64,000 bases of DNA from Porphyrobacter sp. (GCA_027531395.1 JAPZRO010000001.1:1-64000); one strand, 5' to 3'; shown: positions 52,149-61,736, counted from the stretch's first letter. Notes: generated by a model from the letters alone, not told the origin. Translations and numbers: made by a program.

Positions 52149-52958
52149 TCAGTGCTTGCCGCCCGGATCGGCGAAATGGCTCGGCAGGTGGGCGTTGACC
52201 ACCCCGCCGTCGACCGTCAGCGTCTCGCCCACCACGTAATCGCCCGCGCGGCTGCACAGGTAGATCGCGGCGGCCGCCATGTCTTCGGCGGTGCCGATGC
52301 GCTTGGCGGGAATGCCGCTCGCCGATGCGTCGGGCGCATCCTTGGCCGCCTTGTTCATTTCGGACGGGAAAGCCCCCGGCGCGATCGAGGTGACGACGAT
52401 ATTGTCCTGGATCAGCCGTGCGGCCATGCGCCGGGTGAGCTGGATCACGCCCGCCTTGGAGGCCTGATAGGCATAGGTCTCCCACGGATTGATCCGCTGG
52501 CCATCGACTGACGAGACGTGGATCACTTTGGCCGGATGCCCGGCCTTGCCGCCTTCGACCAGAAGGGAGTGCAGTTTCTGGGTGAGAAAGAACGGTGTCT
52601 TGACGTTGAGGTCCATCGTCCGGTGCCAGCCGGCCTCCGAGAATTCGAGGAACGGTTGGCCCCAGGCCGCGCCGGCATTGTTGATGAGGATGTCGAGGCG
52701 GCTCTCGCGCGCCTTGAGTTCGTCGGCCAGCGCGATAATCCCGTCCATCTGGCTGAGATCGGCGGGGATGCCGATGACCTTGTCGGCGCCGAATTCGTCG
52801 ATGGTCGCCTGCATCTGCTCGATCTTGCGCGCCGAGATGTAGACCCGCGCGCAGCCCGCCGCGAGCAGGCCTTCGACAAACATCTTGCCGATCCCGCGCG
52901 ACCCGCCGGTGACGAGCGCGATGCGCCCTTCGATGCTGAAAAGTGATTGAATGTCCAT
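52149..52958 (-). CDS. SDR-family oxidoreductase
   Basis: This 269-residue classical SDR has the cofactor loop TGGSRGIG (17-24), NNAG at 93-96, the active-site Ser near 149 and Tyr164-x-x-x-Lys168, all intact. Likely a 3-hydroxyacyl-CoA or alcohol/ketone dehydrogenase of the lipid-type cluster. It follows the two ACAD genes in the same direction with 3 bases between. Confidence 0.88.
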   Translation of the reverse strand: MDIQSLFSIEGRIALVTGGSRGIGKMFVEGLLAAGCARVYISARKIEQMQATIDEFGADKVIGIPADLSQMDGIIALADELKARESRLDILINNAGAAWGQPFLEFSEAGWHRTMDLNVKTPFFLTQKLHSLLVEGGKAGHPAKVIHVSSVDGQRINPWETYAYQASKAGVIQLTRRMAARLIQDNIVVTSIAPGAFPSEMNKAAKDAPDASASGIPAKRIGTAEDMAAAAIYLCSRAGDYVVGETLTVDGGVVNAHLPSHFADPGGKH

Positions 52959-52961
52959 GGC

Positions 52962-54101
52962 TTAATATCCGCTCAGGGTGGCCACGCGGTTGGCGTGGAA
53001 GAAGGCATCGCCGAGGAATTCGGCCAGAGCCCGGTCGCGCTTCATGTAGAGGCCGATGTCGTATTCGTCGGTCATGCCGATGCCGCCGTGCATCTGCACG
53101 CCTTCCTGCACCGCCAGACGCGCGGTCTTGGCGACCTTGGCCTTGGCGACGCTGGCCATCAGATCGGCGCTTTCGGCCCCGGCATCAAGCAGTTGCTGCG
53201 CCTTGATGGTCACCGCGCGGGCAATCTCGACTTCGGAATAGAGGTGGCTGGCACGGTGCTGGAGCGCCTGGAATTCGCCGATGAGACGCCCGAACTGCTT
53301 GCGTTGCTTGAGGTAGTCGACCGTCATGTCCATCGCCCCGCGAGCCACGCCCACGCCTTCCGCCGCCGCGCCGACGCGGCCTGCGATCAGCATCGCGTCG
53401 AGCACCGCACGGCCACCGTCGATCTCGCCGATCACCGCATCGCCATCGAGTTCGACACCGTCGAACTTGGTGTGGGTCGCCATCGAGGTGTCGACGAGCC
53501 GCACCGCATCATGGCTCATGCCGGCGGCATCCTTGGGCACCGCGAACAGGGTGATCCCGTCGGCATCCTCGTCCGAGCCCGAGGTGCGCGCGGCGACCAC
53601 GATCATGTCGGCGCTGCCACCGTGGATGACGAAGCTCTTGGAGCCGGTCAGGCGGAAGCCGTTGCCCGATTTCTCGGCACGGGTGGCGATGCGCGAGGGA
53701 CGGTGCTTGGCGGTCTCGTCGATGGCGACCGCGAAGACGCTGTCACCCGCGATCAGGCCCGGCAGGTAGCGGCCCTTGAGGTCGTCCGAACCGTGCTTCA
53801 GCGCGGTCGCGGCCAGCACCGAGGAGGTGAGGAACGGCGAAGGGGTAAGGTTGCGGCCGATTTCCTCGAGCACGATTCCGGCCTCGACATGGCCCATGCC
53901 GAGCCCGCCGTCGGCCTCGTCCAGCAGCATGCCCGTAAAGCCCATTTCGGCCATCTGCTTCCACAGACCGTGGCCGAAGCCGTCCTTGCAGTTGCGGTCG
54001 CGCCAGTGGCGCAGCTGCTTGGCGATATTGCCTTCTTCGGCAATGAACCCGCGCGCGGTGTCGGCGAGCATCGCCTGATCGTCATTGTGATACAGGGGCA
54101 T
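52962..54101 (-). CDS. Acyl-CoA dehydrogenase, probable non-catalytic-type subunit
   Basis: This protein of about 379 residues has an ACAD fold (FAVAIDET, FRLTGSKSFVIHGGSADMIVV, HGGIGMTDEYDIGLYMKR). The C-terminal 'GTSE' segment that normally carries the catalytic Glu is not recognisable, and the protein ends in HANRVATLSGY. Such partners form alpha2beta2 ACADs with a neighbouring subunit. ATG at 54101 was preferred. Confidence 0.85.
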   Translation of the reverse strand: MPLYHNDDQAMLADTARGFIAEEGNIAKQLRHWRDRNCKDGFGHGLWKQMAEMGFTGMLLDEADGGLGMGHVEAGIVLEEIGRNLTPSPFLTSSVLAATALKHGSDDLKGRYLPGLIAGDSVFAVAIDETAKHRPSRIATRAEKSGNGFRLTGSKSFVIHGGSADMIVVAARTSGSDEDADGITLFAVPKDAAGMSHDAVRLVDTSMATHTKFDGVELDGDAVIGEIDGGRAVLDAMLIAGRVGAAAEGVGVARGAMDMTVDYLKQRKQFGRLIGEFQALQHRASHLYSEVEIARAVTIKAQQLLDAGAESADLMASVAKAKVAKTARLAVQEGVQMHGGIGMTDEYDIGLYMKRDRALAEFLGDAFFHANRVATLSGY

Positions 54102-54127
54102 TGTTTTCCCTCTCCAATTCTTCGTCT

Positions 54128-54200
54128 TCCCGGGCCTGACCCGGGATCCCGCTGCCTTCTTCCCCGCCAAAAGAAGCGGGGCCCCGGGTCAAGCCCGGGG
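54128..54200. repeat. Long imperfect inverted repeat between ACAD genes
   Basis: Two 26-base arms (54128-54153, 54175-54200) match at 22 positions when one is reversed, with an inner CTTCTT/AAGAAG pair. The CCCGGGC-TGACCCGGG core is the kind of hairpin repeated between genes in sphingomonad genomes. It could end or stabilise the transcript. Confidence 0.75.
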
Positions 54201-54217
54201 AGGCGCGAGTGGTTAAA

Positions 54218-55411
54218 TCAAGCGCCCGGCAGATCGAGGATGCGCTTGGCGATGACGTTGAGCATCACCTCGCTCGTGCCGCCCTCGATCGAGTTGGCCT
54301 TGGTGCGCAGCCAGTTGCGGGCCGGCTTGCCGCCGCCGGTCTCCTCGCTCTCCCATTCGAGCGAGCGCGAGCCGCCGACCGCCATCATCAGCTCGTGGCG
54401 GCGCTTGTTCAGCTCGGTGCCGACATATTTCATCATGTTCGGCTGCGCGGGGTGCGCCTTGCCGACCTTGATCTCGTCGAGGAACTTCTCGCCCATCGCG
54501 GTGAAGGCCAGCGCGTCGACATCGAACATGGCGAGCTCGGCGCGCAGCACCGGATCGAGCTCGTCGCCGAGCTTGGCCGCATGGCGCTTCATCATGGTGC
54601 CGATCGCCGCGGTGCGGTCCCCGCCGCCCAGACCCGAGATCATCTCGCGCTCGTGGCCGAGCAGATACTTGGCCACATCCCAGCCGCGGTTCACCTGACC
54701 GACATAGGCCGGCACATCATCGCCATAGGACTTGGGCACCTTCACATTGTCGAAGAAGGTCTCGCAGAAGGGCGAGGAGCCGCTGATCAGCAGGATCGGC
54801 TTGGTCGTCACCCCTTCGCTCGCCATGTCGTAGAGCATGAAGGTGATGCCCTGATACTTGTCGGCCTTGTCGGTGCGGACAAGGCAGAAGATCCAGTCGG
54901 CGTGATCGGCGTAGGAGGTCCAGATCTTCTGGCCATTCACCACCCAGTGATCGCCCTTGTCCTCGCCATAGGTCTGCAAGGAAACGAGGTCGGAGCCCGA
55001 ACCCGGTTCCGAATAGCCCTGGCACCAGCGGATCTCGCCGCGCGCGATTTCATTGAGGAAGCGCTGCTTCTGGCCTTCGGTGCCGAACTGCAGCAGCGCC
55101 GGGCCGAGCATCCAGATGCCGAAGCTGCTGAGCGGCGGGCGCGCGTTGATGCGGCTCATTTCCTCGCGCAGCACCTTGGCCTCGGCGGGGCTGAGGCCCG
55201 CGCCGCCATATTCCTTGGGCCATGCCGGGACGGTATATCCCTTGGCCACGCAGGCCTCGAACCAGGCCTTCTGGGCATCGTTCTTGAAGGTCGCGCGGCG
55301 ACCGCCCCAATAGACATCGTCCTCGTCACGCGCGGGTTCGCGCATTTCCGGCGGGCAGTTGGCTTCCAGCCACGCGCGGGTTTCTTGGCGGAATGTTTCC
55401 AGATCGGCCAT
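54218..55411 (-). CDS. Acyl-CoA dehydrogenase, probable catalytic subunit
   Basis: This 397-residue ACAD has CQGYSEPGSGSDLVSLQT and VVNGQKIWTSYADHADW FAD-binding segments and the C-terminal IEGGTSEVMLNVIA containing the usual catalytic Glu position. It precedes the other ACAD by about 116 bases, and pairs of this type make the heteromeric dehydrogenases of steroid or branched acyl chains. ATG at 55411 with GAGGAG. A TTGACG/TACG motif lies upstream. Confidence 0.9.
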   Translation of the reverse strand: MADLETFRQETRAWLEANCPPEMREPARDEDDVYWGGRRATFKNDAQKAWFEACVAKGYTVPAWPKEYGGAGLSPAEAKVLREEMSRINARPPLSSFGIWMLGPALLQFGTEGQKQRFLNEIARGEIRWCQGYSEPGSGSDLVSLQTYGEDKGDHWVVNGQKIWTSYADHADWIFCLVRTDKADKYQGITFMLYDMASEGVTTKPILLISGSSPFCETFFDNVKVPKSYGDDVPAYVGQVNRGWDVAKYLLGHEREMISGLGGGDRTAAIGTMMKRHAAKLGDELDPVLRAELAMFDVDALAFTAMGEKFLDEIKVGKAHPAQPNMMKYVGTELNKRRHELMMAVGGSRSLEWESEETGGGKPARNWLRTKANSIEGGTSEVMLNVIAKRILDLPGA

Positions 55412-55439
55412 GACCGACTCTCCTCTCAAGGTCTCTCAC

Positions 55440-55454
55440 TTGACGCTTACGTTA
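55440..55454 (-). promoter_or_regulatory. LiuR/FadR-like operator half-site upstream of ACAD
   Basis: TTGACGCTTACGTTA (read leftward TAACGTAAGCGTCAA) resembles MerR-type LiuR sites controlling acyl-CoA degradation genes. It lies about 29 bases upstream of the ACAD start. Recognised from memory only, no regulator gene nearby. Confidence 0.35.
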
Positions 55455-55613
55455 GGAGCAATTCGCGCTGGCCTGCAAGCGCTGTTCGCACGGGCAAGCG
55501 TGCCGTAGCGTCAGGTGCAGCGCGATTGACGAGCCGCGCAATCGGTCTAGGTTCGCAACCGAATTAGGGAGAGCGAAATTGGCCGGTAAGGTCCGGAAAC
55601 CGGAGCTGCGCGC

Positions 55614-57098
55614 ATGGGCATGATCGCAGGCCCGCTGCCGCTGCGCCTCAAGCTGATTCAGGGCTTCGGGGCAGTGGCCTTCGGGGTGAAGGACAACGGC
55701 TTTTCGTTCTTCCTGCTGATCTTCTACAATCAGGTGCTGGGCATGGATGCCGCGCTGGTCAGCCTTGCGCTGCTGATCGCGCTGCTGGTGGATGCGGTGG
55801 TCGATCCGATACTCGGCAACCTGTCGGACCGCACCTATACGCGCTGGGGCCGCCGCCTGCCGTGGCTCTACGCCGCGCCGATCCCGCTCGCCTTCTGCTG
55901 GGTGATGCTGTGGAGCCCGCCCGCCGGCGAGCCGCCGAGCTTTGCGGGCCTGGTGGGCATCGCGATCGCGGTCAGAGTGCTGCTGTCGGCCTGCGAGGTG
56001 CCCTCGATCAGCCTCGTGCCCGAAATCACCGCCGACTATGACGAGCGCACCACGCTGTTCCGCTACCGCGCGCTGGGTGGATGGATCGGCGGGCTAGCCA
56101 TGATGGCGCTGGCCTACACCGTGTTCCTGCCAGGCCCGGACGGGATGCTGCGGCGCGAGGGCTATTACGCGCTGGGCCTGTTCGGGGCGGTGCTGATGGC
56201 GGTATCGGTGATCGGATCGGCGCTCGGCCAGCATGCTCTGGTGGCGCGCCTGCCCGACACCCGCCCGCCGCCCTTCACCATCGCGGGCGCCTTTGCCGAG
56301 ATCCGCGAGGCCTTTTCCGAACGGGCCTTCCTGATCTTCGCGGCGGGCGGGCTTGCTGCCTATGTCCATCAGGGGCTGAATTTCTCGATCACCAACTACA
56401 TCAACCTGTTCGTGCTGCAGCTGAGCAGCAGCCAGCTGATGTTCTTTCCACTGGTGCTGCTCGGCGCGGTGGTGCTGATGTTCGTGACGATCGGCCCGCT
56501 GCACCAGCGCATCGGCAAGGCGCGGGCCGCAGGACTGGGGATGATTGCCGGGACGATGCTGGGCATGGTGCCCTTCGTGCTGCTGCTGTCCGGCCTGTGG
56601 CCTGCCCCCGGCAGCGCGGCCTCGGCGGCGCTCTACTATGCCTTCGCGCTGGTCGCGACCGGGCTCGGGATCATCTCGCTGGTCTCAGCCACCTCGATGA
56701 TCGCCGAGATCGTCGAGGCTTTCGAGGAACGCACCGGACGGCGCGCCGAGGGATCGTTCTATTCGGGCAACTGGCTGGTGCAGAAATGCGCGACCGGCGC
56801 GGGGATCTTCCTGTCGGGGCAGATCATCGCCTTCTCGCAGCTCGCGCCCGAGGCCGCGCCCGGCACCGTCCCGCCCGAGGTCCTGACCCGCCTGCTGCTG
56901 TGCTACGGCGGAGCGATGCTGTCGCTGGCGGTGGTTTCGGCCTTCTGGCTGGCGCGCTTTCCGATCAGCCGCGCCGAGCACGAGGAGCGCATCAACCGTC
57001 TGGCCGAGCGCCGGGCGCGGGCAAGACGCGCGACGGCCGAGGAGCAGGCAGCGGAAGCTGCCGCGCCGGCGGAGATCATGCCCGCGCACCACAAATGA
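55614..57098 (+). CDS. GPH-family MFS symporter
   Basis: This 494-residue protein has 12 membrane helices of the glycoside-pentoside-hexuronide branch (MelB-like): DNGFSFFLLIFYNQVLG, DPILGNLSDRTYTRWGRRLPW. Divergent from the ACAD pair and next to acyl-CoA genes, so a sugar is not certain. The C-terminal tail is Ala/Glu-rich. Confidence 0.87.
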   Translation: MGMIAGPLPLRLKLIQGFGAVAFGVKDNGFSFFLLIFYNQVLGMDAALVSLALLIALLVDAVVDPILGNLSDRTYTRWGRRLPWLYAAPIPLAFCWVMLWSPPAGEPPSFAGLVGIAIAVRVLLSACEVPSISLVPEITADYDERTTLFRYRALGGWIGGLAMMALAYTVFLPGPDGMLRREGYYALGLFGAVLMAVSVIGSALGQHALVARLPDTRPPPFTIAGAFAEIREAFSERAFLIFAAGGLAAYVHQGLNFSITNYINLFVLQLSSSQLMFFPLVLLGAVVLMFVTIGPLHQRIGKARAAGLGMIAGTMLGMVPFVLLLSGLWPAPGSAASAALYYAFALVATGLGIISLVSATSMIAEIVEAFEERTGRRAEGSFYSGNWLVQKCATGAGIFLSGQIIAFSQLAPEAAPGTVPPEVLTRLLLCYGGAMLSLAVVSAFWLARFPISRAEHEERINRLAERRARARRATAEEQAAEAAAPAEIMPAHHK

Positions 57099-57178
57099 GA
57101 GCTTGGCGGGTGGCCTAGGCTCTGCCACGGTTACCCGCAGATTCGACCCGCAATATTGGACGAGAGAGGAACTACCCC

Positions 57179-58516
57179 ATGGATTTCGAACCCACCGAAC
57201 GCCAGGTCTACTGGCGCAACCGTGTGCGCGATTTCATCGAGGCCCATGTGCGGCCCAACATGGATGTCTACAAGACGCAGGACGCCGAAGGTGATCGATG
57301 GAAGGTGATCCAGATCATCGAGGACAAGAAGAAGCTGGCCAAGGAAGCCGGCATCTGGAACCTATTCATGCCGCCCCGCAACGACAGCCATCACCATGTC
57401 GACGACACCTTCGAATTCGAAGGCCCAGGCCTCACCAACCTCGAATATGCGCTGTGCGCCGAGGAAATGGGCCGCATCGGCTGGGCGAGCGAAGTGTTCA
57501 ACTGCTCCGCCCCCGACACCGGCAACATGGAAGTGTTCCACCGCTACGGCACCCGCGAGCAGAAGGAGCAGTGGCTGCGTCCGCTGATGAACGGCGAGAT
57601 CCGTTCGGCCTTCCTGATGACCGAGCCTTACACCGCCTCCTCGGACGCGACCAATATCGAGACCCGGATCGAGCGCGACGGCGATCACTACGTCATCAAC
57701 GGGCGCAAGTGGTGGTCCTCGGGCCTCGGCGATCCGCGCTGCAAGGTCGCGATCGTGATGGGCAAGACCGACTTGTCGGCGCAGCGCCATGCGCAGCAGT
57801 CGATGGTGCTGATGCCGATCGACGCGCCGGGCGTGAACATCATCCGCCACCTGCCAGTGTTCGGCTATGACGATGCCCCGCACGGCCACATGGAAGTCGA
57901 GATGAAGGACGTGCGCGTCCCCGTTTCCAACATGCTGCTCGGCGAAGGCCGCGGCTTCGAGATCGCGCAGGGCCGCCTCGGGCCGGGCCGCATCCACCAC
58001 TGCATGCGCACCATCGGGGTCGCCGAGGAGGCGCTCGCCAAGATGTGCCGCCGCCTGCAGGAGCGCGAGGCCTTCGGCAAGCCGGTCTACAAGCACTCGG
58101 TCTGGGAAGAGCGCGTCGCCCGCGCCCGCATCGACATCGAGATGACCCGCCTGCTGTGCCTCAAGGCCGCCGACATGATGGACAAGGTCGGCAACAAGTC
58201 GGCCAAGCAGGAAATCGCGATGATCAAGGTGCAGGCGCCCAACATGGCGCTCAAGATCATCGACGATGCCATCCAGGCGCATGGCGGTGGCGGCGTGTCG
58301 GAAGACTACGGCCTCGCCTCGGCCTATGCCCACCAGCGCACCCTGCGGCTCGCCGACGGGCCGGACGAAGTGCACGCCCGCTCGATCGCGCATATGGAGT
58401 TCGCCAAGCACGCGCCCGTCCCCGGCCCGACCGCCAACGCCCTGCGCGGCGATCATGGCCGCGCGGTCAAGGACGCGCAGAGCTTCAGCTCGGGCGACAT
58501 GGGCGTGGCACGGTAA
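57179..58516 (+). CDS. Acyl-CoA dehydrogenase (ACAD10/11-like)
   Basis: This 445-residue flavoprotein has [18 protein letters not shown] and [16 protein letters not shown], and the C-terminal LADGPDEVH typical of ACAD11-like enzymes. Paired with an ADH and a kinase-like gene it resembles the bacterial 4-hydroxyacyl-CoA route. The RBS lies in an exact 15-mer (57158-57172) shared with the ALDH leader at 25980-25994. Confidence 0.92.
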   Translation: MDFEPTERQVYWRNRVRDFIEAHVRPNMDVYKTQDAEGDRWKVIQIIEDKKKLAKEAGIWNLFMPPRNDSHHHVDDTFEFEGPGLTNLEYALCAEEMGRIGWASEVFNCSAPDTGNMEVFHRYGTREQKEQWLRPLMNGEIRSAFLMTEPYTASSDATNIETRIERDGDHYVINGRKWWSSGLGDPRCKVAIVMGKTDLSAQRHAQQSMVLMPIDAPGVNIIRHLPVFGYDDAPHGHMEVEMKDVRVPVSNMLLGEGRGFEIAQGRLGPGRIHHCMRTIGVAEEALAKMCRRLQEREAFGKPVYKHSVWEERVARARIDIEMTRLLCLKAADMMDKVGNKSAKQEIAMIKVQAPNMALKIIDDAIQAHGGGGVSEDYGLASAYAHQRTLRLADGPDEVHARSIAHMEFAKHAPVPGPTANALRGDHGRAVKDAQSFSSGDMGVAR

Positions 58517-58523
58517 GCATTTT

Positions 58524-58547
58524 CCCCCTCCTCCCCGGAGGAGGGGG
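58524..58547 (+). repeat. C/G-rich 11-bp palindrome between ACAD and ADH genes
   Basis: CCCCCTCCTCC (58524-58534) and GGAGGAGGGGG (58537-58547) pair perfectly with a two-base loop. Similar to the element at 187-206. Located in a 48-base gap inside an apparent operon, so it may tune downstream expression rather than end transcription. Confidence 0.6.
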
Positions 58548-58564
58548 ACCCTGGGAGAAGACCA

Positions 58565-59653
58565 TTGGCAAAAGCCGCCATTCTTGAAGCGCCCGGCGAA
58601 GGCCTGCGCATCGCCGAAGTCACCTATGCCGAGCCCGGCCCGCACGAGGTGCTGATCGACACCAAGGCCTGCGGGCTGTGCCATTCGGACCTGCACTTCA
58701 TCGACGGGCATTACCCCCACGCCCTGCCCTGCATCCCGGGGCACGAGGCGGCGGGGATCGTTCGCGCGGTCGGCTCCGAGGTGCGCACCGTGAAGCCGGG
58801 CGATCACGTCGTCTCCTGTCTCTCGGCCTTCTGCGGACACTGCGAGTTCTGCGTGACGGGCCGCATGGCGCTGTGCCTTGGCGGCGACACGCGCCGCCAG
58901 AAGGGCGAGGCTTCGCGTATCGCCTTTGCCGATGGCTCGCCGGTCAACCAGATGCTCAACCTCTCCGCCCTCTCTGAGCAGATGCTGATCCACGAGCACG
59001 CCTGCGTCGCGATCGACAAGGACATGCCGTTCGATCGCGCCGCCCTGCTCGGCTGCGCGGTGACGACCGGCGCGGGGACGATCTTCAACGCCTGCAAGGT
59101 GACCCCGGGCGAAACCGTGCTGGTGGTCGGCTGCGGCGGGGTGGGCCTGGCCGCGATCAATTCGGCCAAGATTGCCGGTGCCGGCAAGATCATCGCCGCC
59201 GATCCGCTCCCCGAAAAACGCGAGCTGGCGAAGGTGCTGGGCGCGACCCACACGGTCGATGCGCTCGATCCGGACGCGGCCAAGCAGATCATCGCCATTT
59301 CGAGCGGCGGGGTCGACTGGGGGATCGAGGCGGTCGGCCGTCAGGCTTCGGCTGACCTTGCCGTCGCTTCGCTGCGGCGCGGGGGCACAGCGGTGATCCT
59401 TGGCATGATGCCCTTGGACTGCAAGGTCGGGCTATCGGCCATGGACCTGCTCGGCGGCAAGAAGCTGATGGGCGCGATCATGGGGATGAACCACTTCCCG
59501 CTCGATCTGCCGCGCCTCGTCGATTTCTACCTGCGCGGGCTGCTCGATCTCGACACGATCATCGCCGAGCGCATCCCGCTCGAAGCGGTGAACGAGGGCT
59601 TCAACACAATGCGCGCCGGCACCTCGGCCCGCACCGTGGTGGTGTTCGACTGA
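58565..59653 (+). CDS. Zinc-dependent alcohol dehydrogenase
   Basis: This 362-residue medium-chain dehydrogenase has catalytic zinc ligands Cys39 and the GHE at 59-61, structural zinc ligands Cys90, 93, 96, 104, and the NAD loop GCGGVGLAAI. TTG start with GGGAGAAG upstream. Class III/mycobacterial AdhD-like style; the substrate is probably an alcohol feeding the adjacent acyl-CoA module. Overlaps the next gene by one base. Confidence 0.9.
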   Translation: MAKAAILEAPGEGLRIAEVTYAEPGPHEVLIDTKACGLCHSDLHFIDGHYPHALPCIPGHEAAGIVRAVGSEVRTVKPGDHVVSCLSAFCGHCEFCVTGRMALCLGGDTRRQKGEASRIAFADGSPVNQMLNLSALSEQMLIHEHACVAIDKDMPFDRAALLGCAVTTGAGTIFNACKVTPGETVLVVGCGGVGLAAINSAKIAGAGKIIAADPLPEKRELAKVLGATHTVDALDPDAAKQIIAISSGGVDWGIEAVGRQASADLAVASLRRGGTAVILGMMPLDCKVGLSAMDLLGGKKLMGAIMGMNHFPLDLPRLVDFYLRGLLDLDTIIAERIPLEAVNEGFNTMRAGTSARTVVVFD

Positions 59654-60723
59654 TGGATATCGATTTCGACAAGGAGATGGTCGGCACGGTCGAGGTGACC
59701 GAGAAGGACGCGCTCGACCTCGCTTCGCTGACCGCATGGTTCGAGGCCAATGTCGAAGGCTTCGAAGGCCCGATCAGCTACACCAAGTTCAAGGGCGGCC
59801 AGTCGAACCCGACTTACCGGATCGACACGCCCAAGACCTCCTACGTGCTGCGTCGCCAGCCGTTCGGCAAGCTGCTGCCCTCGGCCCACGCGGTCGACCG
59901 CGAATATGCGGCCATGACGGGGCTCTACCCGACTGGCTTCCCGGTGCCGCGCACCTATGGCCTGTGCGAGGACGTCGACGTCATCGGCTCGAAGTTCTTC
60001 GTGATGAGCATGGCCGATGGCCGGAGCCTGTGGAACGGCGCGCTCCCCGGCATGACGCCTGACGAGCGCCGCGCGCATTACCACGCGCTGATCGACACCA
60101 TGGCCGATCTGCACCTCAACCAACCCGACAAGATCGGGATGGGCGATTATGGCAAGCCGACCGATTACTGCGCGCGCCAGATCACCCGCTGGACCAAGCA
60201 GTACAAGCTCTCCGAAACCGAGCATATGCCGGAAATGGAGCGCCTGATCGAATGGCTGCCGCAGACCATCCCGCCGCAGCACGGCTCGAGCGTGGTGCAT
60301 GGCGATTACCGGCTCGACAATGTGATCTTCCACAAGACCGAACCCCGCATCATCGCGGTGCTCGACTGGGAGCTGTCGACGCTGGGCGATCCGATTGCCG
60401 ATTTCAGCTACCTGATGCTCAACTGGCACAACCCCGCCGATGGCCGCGCCGGGCTTCTGGGGCTGGATATCGAGGCGCTCGGCATCCCCTCGCAGCAGGA
60501 AGCGGTCGACCGCTACGTTGCGCGCACGGGCTTCCCCGTGCCGCCAATGGACTGGTATTTCGCCTACAACCTGTTCCGCCTCGCAGGCATCATGCAGGGC
60601 ATCAAGAAGCGGGTGATCGACGGCACCGCCTCCAGCGCCCACGCACAGGCTATGAGCGACCGCGTGCGGCCGCTGGCAGAGCGGGCCTATCAGTTCGCCC
60701 TCGCCGCCGGAATGCCGGAGTAG
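59653..60723 (+). CDS. Kinase-like (APH) protein without extra domain
   Basis: This 356-residue aminoglycoside-phosphotransferase-fold protein has HGDYRLDN with His216 and Asp218, and LDWELSTLGDP. It resembles the N-terminal kinase of ACAD10/11 and LvaA. Unlike the gene at 27431 it lacks the C-terminal helical domain, and no small separate partner gene is seen. Inferred gamma-hydroxyacyl-CoA kinase. Confidence 0.85.
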   Translation: MDIDFDKEMVGTVEVTEKDALDLASLTAWFEANVEGFEGPISYTKFKGGQSNPTYRIDTPKTSYVLRRQPFGKLLPSAHAVDREYAAMTGLYPTGFPVPRTYGLCEDVDVIGSKFFVMSMADGRSLWNGALPGMTPDERRAHYHALIDTMADLHLNQPDKIGMGDYGKPTDYCARQITRWTKQYKLSETEHMPEMERLIEWLPQTIPPQHGSSVVHGDYRLDNVIFHKTEPRIIAVLDWELSTLGDPIADFSYLMLNWHNPADGRAGLLGLDIEALGIPSQQEAVDRYVARTGFPVPPMDWYFAYNLFRLAGIMQGIKKRVIDGTASSAHAQAMSDRVRPLAERAYQFALAAGMPE

Positions 60724-60835
60724 ATCGTCGGCCGGGGTCGGCTTACCTATGCCGACCCCGCCGATGCAGCGCGCGCTTGCCGAGTGTCTCCGGCGCGTCT
60801 AGGCGCACGGGCGCACTTGTCCGCCGGAGAACGCC

Positions 60836-61672
60836 ATGACCGACGCCCTGATCACCGCCATCGAAGCCGCCTGGGAAAACCGCGCCGAGATCACCCCCGG
60901 GCACGAAGTGCGCCATCAGGTGGCCGATGCACTGGCCCTGCTCGACAGCGGCGAGGCGCGCGTGGCCGAGCCGGACGGCAACGGCGGCTGGCGGGTCAAC
61001 CAGTGGCTCAAGAAGGCGGTGCTGCTGAGCTTCCGGCTCAACGACAACCGCGTGATGGATGGCGGTGCAGCGGGCGCGCCGGCCTATGACAAGGTGCCGC
61101 TCAAGTTCGCCGGCTGGGGCGAGAACCGCTTCAAGGAGGCGGGCTTCCGCGTGGTGCCGGGGGCCGTCGTGCGGCGCGGCGCGCATATCTCCAAGGGCGT
61201 CGTGCTGATGCCGAGCTTCGTCAACATCGGCGCCTATGTCGGCGAGAACACCATGATCGACACCTGGGCGACGGTCGGCTCCTGCGCGCAGATCGGTGCC
61301 AATGTGCACATCTCGGGCGGGGCTGGGATCGGCGGGGTGCTCGAACCGCTCCAGGCCGAGCCCGTGATCATCGGCGACAACGCCTTCATCGGCGCGCGCG
61401 CGGAAGTGGCTGAAGGCGTGCGCGTGGGCGAAGGCGCGGTGCTGTCGATGGGCGTCTATCTTGGCGCGTCGACCAAGATCGTCGATCGCGCCACGGGCAA
61501 GGTCTACATGGGCGAAGTGCCGCCCTATGCGGTGGTCGTCCCCGGCTCGATGCCGGGCAAGCCGCTGCCCGACGGCAGCATGGGGCCGAGCCTTTACTGC
61601 GCGGTGATCGTCAAGACGGTCGACGCCCAGACCCGCTCCAAGACCGGCATCAACGAGCTGCTGCGCGACTGA
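60836..61672 (+). CDS. dapD: Tetrahydrodipicolinate N-succinyltransferase
   Basis: This 278-residue left-handed beta-helix enzyme commits tetrahydrodipicolinate to the succinyl branch of lysine and DAP synthesis. Hexapeptide repeats are visible through [43 protein letters not shown] at 60836. dapE is not adjacent. Confidence 0.97.
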   Translation: MTDALITAIEAAWENRAEITPGHEVRHQVADALALLDSGEARVAEPDGNGGWRVNQWLKKAVLLSFRLNDNRVMDGGAAGAPAYDKVPLKFAGWGENRFKEAGFRVVPGAVVRRGAHISKGVVLMPSFVNIGAYVGENTMIDTWATVGSCAQIGANVHISGGAGIGGVLEPLQAEPVIIGDNAFIGARAEVAEGVRVGEGAVLSMGVYLGASTKIVDRATGKVYMGEVPPYAVVVPGSMPGKPLPDGSMGPSLYCAVIVKTVDAQTRSKTGINELLRD

Positions 61673-61701
61673 TCGGGAACGATTCCGCCGCCCCCGGGTT
61701 G

Positions 61702-61736
61702 GTTGACGTTACGGAAGGTGTTTCCGTAGCGTCAAC
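61702..61736. promoter_or_regulatory. 15-bp inverted repeat upstream of a small membrane ORF
   Basis: GTTGACGTTACGGAA (61702-61716) and TTCCGTAGCGTCAAC (61722-61736) are complementary apart from one G-U type pair, with a 5-base loop. It lies 29 bases after dapD and 20 before the ORF at 61757. It may terminate dapD or be an operator; it shares TTGACG and TACG with the site at 55440. Confidence 0.5.
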
